Source: an uncultured Clostridia bacterium | GTDB lineage: Bacteria; Bacillota; Clostridia; Christensenellales; Borkfalkiaceae | Direction: 5' to 3' | NCBI GenBank assembly: GCA_949282385.1 | Contig: CASDOP010000001.1 | Span: forward strand, 62,001-126,000 | Length of the DNA stretch: 64,000 nt | Shown: positions 59,559 to 64,000 of the stretch, one piece after another | Numbering within the stretch: the first letter of the stretch is position 1 | How the letters are laid out: each line of letters starts with the position of its first letter | The notes under the pieces: model-generated | Seen by the model: the letters and a program-made list of their open reading frames with translations, nothing else | What the model was told of the DNA's origin: nothing | The model's database searches: none | Position numbers and translations under genes: made by a program

Positions 59559-60206
59559 ATGTTTAAGTTTGAAGTAGAAGGACTTGAAAGCATAGACAAA
59601 GAATTTCAAGACCAATTACAAGATATAAATAAAGGCATAAATTCCGGGCTGAATGTTGTTGGTGCTGATATGAAAAATGTATTGCGGCAATACATCCGCG
59701 CGGAAGTTTACGACAAATATACGCCTAAAAATTATATTCGCCGCTTAGACGATGGGGGGATGTTAAGTTTAGACAATATGTCTTGCAGCATATCTGATAA
59801 CACGCTTTCGTTTGTGTATGAATTTCCGACTTCTCCGTCAAGCTGGCAAAGAACACCGCGCAACGGATATTATCAATTCCAAGACGGAGATGATGCAATT
59901 AAAGCAATTCAATCTGGCAAAAACTATCCGACTTATGGTGTTATTCCAAATTTAAAAGCACGACCTTTCTGGAATTTGTTTATTCTTGATTATCTCGGAA
60001 CAGGAATGGCAGACCAATCTTTTACAGAAGGTCTTAACTCATATAAATCAAATTATCAGGCTACGGTAACAAAAAGCGTACAGCTTGAAGCTCAAGATTA
60101 TGAGCAAATAATAGCGTTAGCTATTGCACCTGTTGGCGCAGCAACAAAGTATATAAGTACCTCGTCAACATCTTATGATTTTGGTGATGATGACTTGCCG
60201 TTTTAA
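59559..60206 (+). CDS. HK97 gp10-like tail protein with SSB-type acidic tip
   Basis: 215 residues. N-terminal FKFEVEGLESIDKEFQDQLQ and helices typical of gp10-like tail-completion proteins; a central beta region; and then an extended C-terminal tail ending FGDDDLPF. That ending matches the SSB tip that binds replication proteins, unexpected in a structural protein. No ribosome binding site is seen, so translation may depend on the upstream hairpin structure or readthrough. Confidence 0.6.
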   Translation: MFKFEVEGLESIDKEFQDQLQDINKGINSGLNVVGADMKNVLRQYIRAEVYDKYTPKNYIRRLDDGGMLSLDNMSCSISDNTLSFVYEFPTSPSSWQRTPRNGYYQFQDGDDAIKAIQSGKNYPTYGVIPNLKARPFWNLFILDYLGTGMADQSFTEGLNSYKSNYQATVTKSVQLEAQDYEQIIALAIAPVGAATKYISTSSTSYDFGDDDLPF

Positions 60207-60234
60207 TTAAATTTTGCATTAAGAGAAAAACAGT

Positions 60235-63200
60235 ATGGCACAAATAATTCTTCGAGTAAAAACTAATACAACTGATGCTGAAAAAGGTTTAGAAGCGTTA
60301 AAAAGTAATATTACAAAACTTGCGGAGCAGTTATCCGGGCTTAAAATCAATAAAGATTTAACGCAACAAATAACTCAACTTACAAAGTATTATCAAAGTT
60401 TAGCTACCGCAGGTGAAAAAGTAGCAAAAGCAGAAGCTCAAGCGCAAGAAATTATAAATAAAAGCGCGACCGTAGCCAAGTCTGCGGCAAGCAATGTTGA
60501 AACTTTGCGTAAAGGCTATGCAAACCTTGTAAATCAACTTAAAACGCTTGAAACGCAATACCCTGCTAATACTTTTACCGAAGCAAAGAAAAGCATAGAA
60601 GACAATTTTAAGTCTATACAAGAGCTTTCAAAAGCCTATCAGCAACAAAGCCAAGAGCTGCTTCCCGAGCAAAAAGAAAAACTGCAATTATTATCCGACC
60701 AATATAAAAAGTTGGCTGCCGATGTTGCACAATATAGAGCGCAAAGTCAAAAAATTAAAGCGGCTGATACGCTTACGCCTGATATGGGCGATACACTTTA
60801 TCGCTTACAAAGTCAATGGGCGTCTTTGGCAAACACTATTAGCGGCATATCAAAGTATTATCCTAAAGGCACATTTGACAGCATAACTCAAGAAGTTACT
60901 CGGCAATCGACAGCAGTTAAAAGTTTAGTTGCAGAGTACGAAGCAAACAATAAAATGTTGAGCGGCGATTCAGTAAAAGCTATTGAAGAATCGCAAACAG
61001 CGTTATTAAAACAAAAAGCGGCATTTGACGAAACGCGAAACAGCGCAACTAACTATCACGGCACTTTGCGCGATTTAGTAAGCGGCTTTTTAAAATTCCA
61101 GCTTTCCGCTGTGCTTGTAATGAAGCCGTTACAAGCAATGCAAAACGCTTTTGAATCTATAAATGAAACGCTTGTAAAGACCGAAACGGTTGTAGTTTCG
61201 TTACAGCGTGTGTTAGACGAAACGGTTGCTTCGGGTGAAATTTCCTCGGAGCTTTATAATATTGCCATCAGCTTAGGGCAAACTTTTGATAATGTGCAAG
61301 AAATTGCTCAAAACTTTGCCAAAGCAGGCTTATCGTGGCAAGAAACATTAGATGCAACTAAAGCGGCTGTACTTGCGCTTAATGTTGCCGAATTAACAGC
61401 AGAAGAAAGCTCGGAAGGTTTAATAGCCATAATGACACAGTTTGGCTACGAAGCAAGCGAGCTTACAAACGTCATTGACGTGCTGAATAAAGCGGCGGAT
61501 AAATCTGCGGTAGACACGCAAGAATTGTTACAAGCATTGCAAAAAACAGGTTCGTATGCTGCCGCCGCAAACTTAAGTCTTGAAGACACCGTTTCGCTTA
61601 TTTCCGCATTATCTGAAGCGACGGGCGCAAGCGGATCTGCTATGGGTAATGCGCTTAAATCATTGCTTGCTTATACTTCTAAGCAAGACTCGTTAAGCAC
61701 TTTTGCATCGCTTTCAGACGAAATGGAAAGCATTGTTGAACTTTACCGCATAGGCAAGGCAAGCATACTTGATGTGTGGGAAGGGTTGTCAAAAGAAATG
61801 ACAAGCCTTTCGGCGGAGCAAGCAAACGCCTTGTCGCAATGGGCTGAAAATTCAGGACTTGAAACCGAGCTTGGCTCGGAGCTTTCCGACATTTACGAGC
61901 AACTTACAGGCGTTTATGATACGGCGGGTACATATCGTAAAAACTACTTTATTGCACTTTTAAACAACTTTGAAGAAGTGCAAAATGTAATGGACGAAAT
62001 ATCCGATGCGGAAGGCTATACCTTTGAAGAGCAAGCCAAGTATATGGATACATACGAGGCAAAACTCAACTCGCTACAATCAAAGTGGGAAGAACTTGCA
62101 AACGACGAAGAAGGTTGGCTTGCTTTTAAAAAAGGTATGCTGGATATTGCCAGCGGCATACTTGATATTATTAAGTGGACGGGTGGATTAAAAACAGTAG
62201 TATTAGCTCTTGGCACGGCAATTACCTTTGCTTTTGGCGATAAAATTATAAACAGCATTAAAACTTTTGTTTCTGCTTTAAAATCAGGCATTACAGCTGC
62301 GCAGGGACTGCAAGCCGCATTAGGTTGGATAGGACTTGCGGCGACAGCAATATCAGCAATAGTGGGAGGTATTCAAACAGCAGCCGAAAAAGCAAAGCAA
62401 GCGGCAGAAGAAGCACGACAAGCAGCATTAGATGCGTGGAGTGCTGTAGAAGAAAAAGCAAATGATTTAAGCGAATTATATGCTCAATACAAAGAATTAG
62501 CAAATATAACCGATAAAACAGCAGAAGAGCAAAAAAATTGGGCGTCTATTCAAGAAAACATAATAGACCTTTTAGGCACGCAAGCTATTCAGCTTCAAGG
62601 CTTAACCGAAGGCACGGAAGAATATCGGCAAAAGCTGGAAGAACTGACAAAAGAACAATTAAACTATTATACTTTAGTAGCGCAAGCCGCTGCCAATGCT
62701 GCACAAGAAGAATTTGAGAACCAAAGTTTTAACAACACATTTACATATTATTCAGGAAAATCATCTTCTCCTTATGATCGTTGGGGAAATAAAGATACTT
62801 TACGTCTTGATAATTTTTACTACGAAAAGACCGAAAACGCCGACATTTTTGAAGCAGCAAAAAATGCTGGGTTTGATATAAGTCGAGAATATGTAAAAAC
62901 TTACAATAGCGAAAGAAATGCTCCGAGAAAAGTTTATGACAGCTTAAATCTAACTGGAAATACCTTTGAACAAGCTACGCAACTTGAAGAATTTGCAACT
63001 TGGCTTAATCAAGTTGGATATGGCAATACTGATGTCTTTAATGATGTTGTTGCTGCGTTAGAAGAAAGGAAAACGGCTATTGATGAATATTTAGATTCAA
63101 TAATTAAATCAGAATATTACGACTATATTAACCAAAACGGATTTATTGATACATCTACAGAGTTCAATGACGTTATCAATCAAATTATTCAAGTTACAGG

Positions 63201-64000
63201 GGCTACGGAGGAGTGGCGCGACGAAATTGAAAATGCCGTAGCATCATTAAGTGGATATAAAGAAATTATAGAAGACACTAATGATAAACTTGACGACCAA
63301 ATAACCAAAATTGAGTATTTAACTAATACTGCGCTTGAAAATCTTATTGATGCGTTAAACGAAGTTAAAAACGCCGAAGACGAAAGTTTAAAACTTGAAG
63401 AAAAAAAGCAAACCATAATAGAAAAACAAAACGATGTAATAAACAAACAAAATGATTTGCTTAAAGCTCAAAAAGCATTAGAAGATGCAAAAAATAATCG
63501 AGCAAACAAAGTTTTAAATGCTACGACAGGGCAATTTGAATATCAGGTAGACCAAAAAACTATACAAGATGCAGAAGAAGATGTTTCGGATGCGGAAGAA
63601 GATGTTGCAAATGCTCAAGAAAGCCTGCAAGATGCCATAAACAGTTTAAGCGAATACATAAAAGACGAAGCGTTTGATGCTGTTATAGATGAACTTGAAA
63701 GCGGAAATGCTACAAATGATAGCATACTTAGCATTATTAATAAATGGAAAAAAATTGCAGAAGACAGCTCCGTTGCAAATTACGAATGGTATGAAAAAGT
63801 AATAAACACCATAAAAGAAGTTTCAGGTGTTGATATTACAATAGTTACTTCCGATAATTCAGACGAAGACACGGACAGCACGGATGACACAAATTCTGGT
63901 GGAGGAATTACTGTTAGTAAAGGCGGCGGAGGAGGAAGCAAGTTTTCTTATAAATTATACCCCTATGACAATGGCGGTGTAGCAAACGGATTAGGGTATT
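60235..64000 (+). CDS. Tail tape measure protein (3' end outside window)
   Basis: An open frame from ATG 60235 to the window edge (at least 1255 codons). Long helical, Gln/Ala/Lys/Glu-rich regions, a PhageMin_Tail-type segment (ELLQALQKTGSYAAAANL; TGASGSAMGNALKSLL), hydrophobic segments near residues 650-710, and a Gly-rich C-terminal stretch near the edge (SKGGGGGSK). It sets tail length and passes DNA during infection. Confidence 0.9.
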   Translation, partial: MAQIILRVKTNTTDAEKGLEALKSNITKLAEQLSGLKINKDLTQQITQLTKYYQSLATAGEKVAKAEAQAQEIINKSATVAKSAASNVETLRKGYANLVNQLKTLETQYPANTFTEAKKSIEDNFKSIQELSKAYQQQSQELLPEQKEKLQLLSDQYKKLAADVAQYRAQSQKIKAADTLTPDMGDTLYRLQSQWASLANTISGISKYYPKGTFDSITQEVTRQSTAVKSLVAEYEANNKMLSGDSVKAIEESQTALLKQKAAFDETRNSATNYHGTLRDLVSGFLKFQLSAVLVMKPLQAMQNAFESINETLVKTETVVVSLQRVLDETVASGEISSELYNIAISLGQTFDNVQEIAQNFAKAGLSWQETLDATKAAVLALNVAELTAEESSEGLIAIMTQFGYEASELTNVIDVLNKAADKSAVDTQELLQALQKTGSYAAAANLSLEDTVSLISALSEATGASGSAMGNALKSLLAYTSKQDSLSTFASLSDEMESIVELYRIGKASILDVWEGLSKEMTSLSAEQANALSQWAENSGLETELGSELSDIYEQLTGVYDTAGTYRKNYFIALLNNFEEVQNVMDEISDAEGYTFEEQAKYMDTYEAKLNSLQSKWEELANDEEGWLAFKKGMLDIASGILDIIKWTGGLKTVVLALGTAITFAFGDKIINSIKTFVSALKSGITAAQGLQAALGWIGLAATAISAIVGGIQTAAEKAKQAAEEARQAALDAWSAVEEKANDLSELYAQYKELANITDKTAEEQKNWASIQENIIDLLGTQAIQLQGLTEGTEEYRQKLEELTKEQLNYYTLVAQAAANAAQEEFENQSFNNTFTYYSGKSSSPYDRWGNKDTLRLDNFYYEKTENADIFEAAKNAGFDISREYVKTYNSERNAPRKVYDSLNLTGNTFEQATQLEEFATWLNQVGYGNTDVFNDVVAALEERKTAIDEYLDSIIKSEYYDYINQNGFIDTSTEFNDVINQIIQVTGATEEWRDEIENAVASLSGYKEIIEDTNDKLDDQITKIEYLTNTALENLIDALNEVKNAEDESLKLEEKKQTIIEKQNDVINKQNDLLKAQKALEDAKNNRANKVLNATTGQFEYQVDQKTIQDAEEDVSDAEEDVANAQESLQDAINSLSEYIKDEAFDAVIDELESGNATNDSILSIINKWKKIAEDSSVANYEWYEKVINTIKEVSGVDITIVTSDNSDEDTDSTDDTNSGGGITVSKGGGGGSKFSYKLYPYDNGGVANGLGY

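Noticed and set aside
62006..62191. Short ORF within the tape measure gene
   Set aside because: A different frame inside a long continuous coding region.

Overview
The window joins about 18.2 kb of bacterial chromosome to the first 46 kb of an integrated temperate siphophage that runs off the right edge. The gene content and order (a NifZ-type cysteine desulfurase with a ThiI lacking rhodanese, miaB-mutS-mutL-miaA-ynbB, groES-groEL, purB with a Nudix gene) and the modest GC content point to a Bacillota host of class Clostridia, probably an uncultured gut lineage. TGA is used as a normal stop. No tRNA, rRNA, CRISPR array or IS element was recognised.

Chromosome (1-18180). Plus strand: 3' part of a cysteine desulfurase and thiI (4-thiouridine in tRNA). 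Minus strand: a class A penicillin-binding protein. Plus strand: a tightly packed tRNA-modification and mismatch-repair operon, miaB, mutS, mutL, miaA and a YnbB-like PLP enzyme. A bidirectional terminator separates this operon from groES-groEL on the minus strand. Plus strand again: dCMP deaminase, cyclophilin, a small membrane protein, purB and a Nudix hydrolase.

Prophage left end (18181-21430). This holds probable integrase arm sites, a leftward tyrosine integrase, a possible small RNA, a lipoprotein 'moron' with its own consensus promoter, and a LexA/CI-type self-cleaving repressor. The control region has two GAGAAATCTC operators, a rightward promoter, and a consensus leftward promoter facing it, with -35 boxes inside a 12-bp inverted repeat.

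Early region (21432-42348). Genes are packed with many ATGA/TAATG overlaps: a Cro-like protein, YqaJ exonuclease and RecT, VRR-NUC nuclease, three SSB-like proteins, an MT-A70 adenine methylase interrupted by a G9 tract, a replication initiator with internal repeats, and a cassette of C5-cytosine methylase, radical SAM enzyme and PP-loop (PAPS-reductase family) enzyme. A GIY-YIG homing endonuclease lies at the end of the PP-loop gene and leaves a copy of its last codons behind. Many small Cys-rich proteins of unknown function follow. A perfect 99-bp direct repeat brackets about 6.1 kb of this region.

Late region (42349-64000). A consensus promoter is followed within about 100 bp by an intrinsic terminator just before the first late gene, like lambda pR'-tR'. 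Then come putative small terminase, large terminase, portal, a possible ferritin-like protein, a protease with a nested scaffold start, a possible decoration protein, HK97-type capsid protein, connector genes, an Ig-like-domain protein, tail tube protein, a gp10-like protein ending in an SSB-type acidic tip, and a tape measure protein cut by the window edge. Strong hairpins mark several late gene boundaries.
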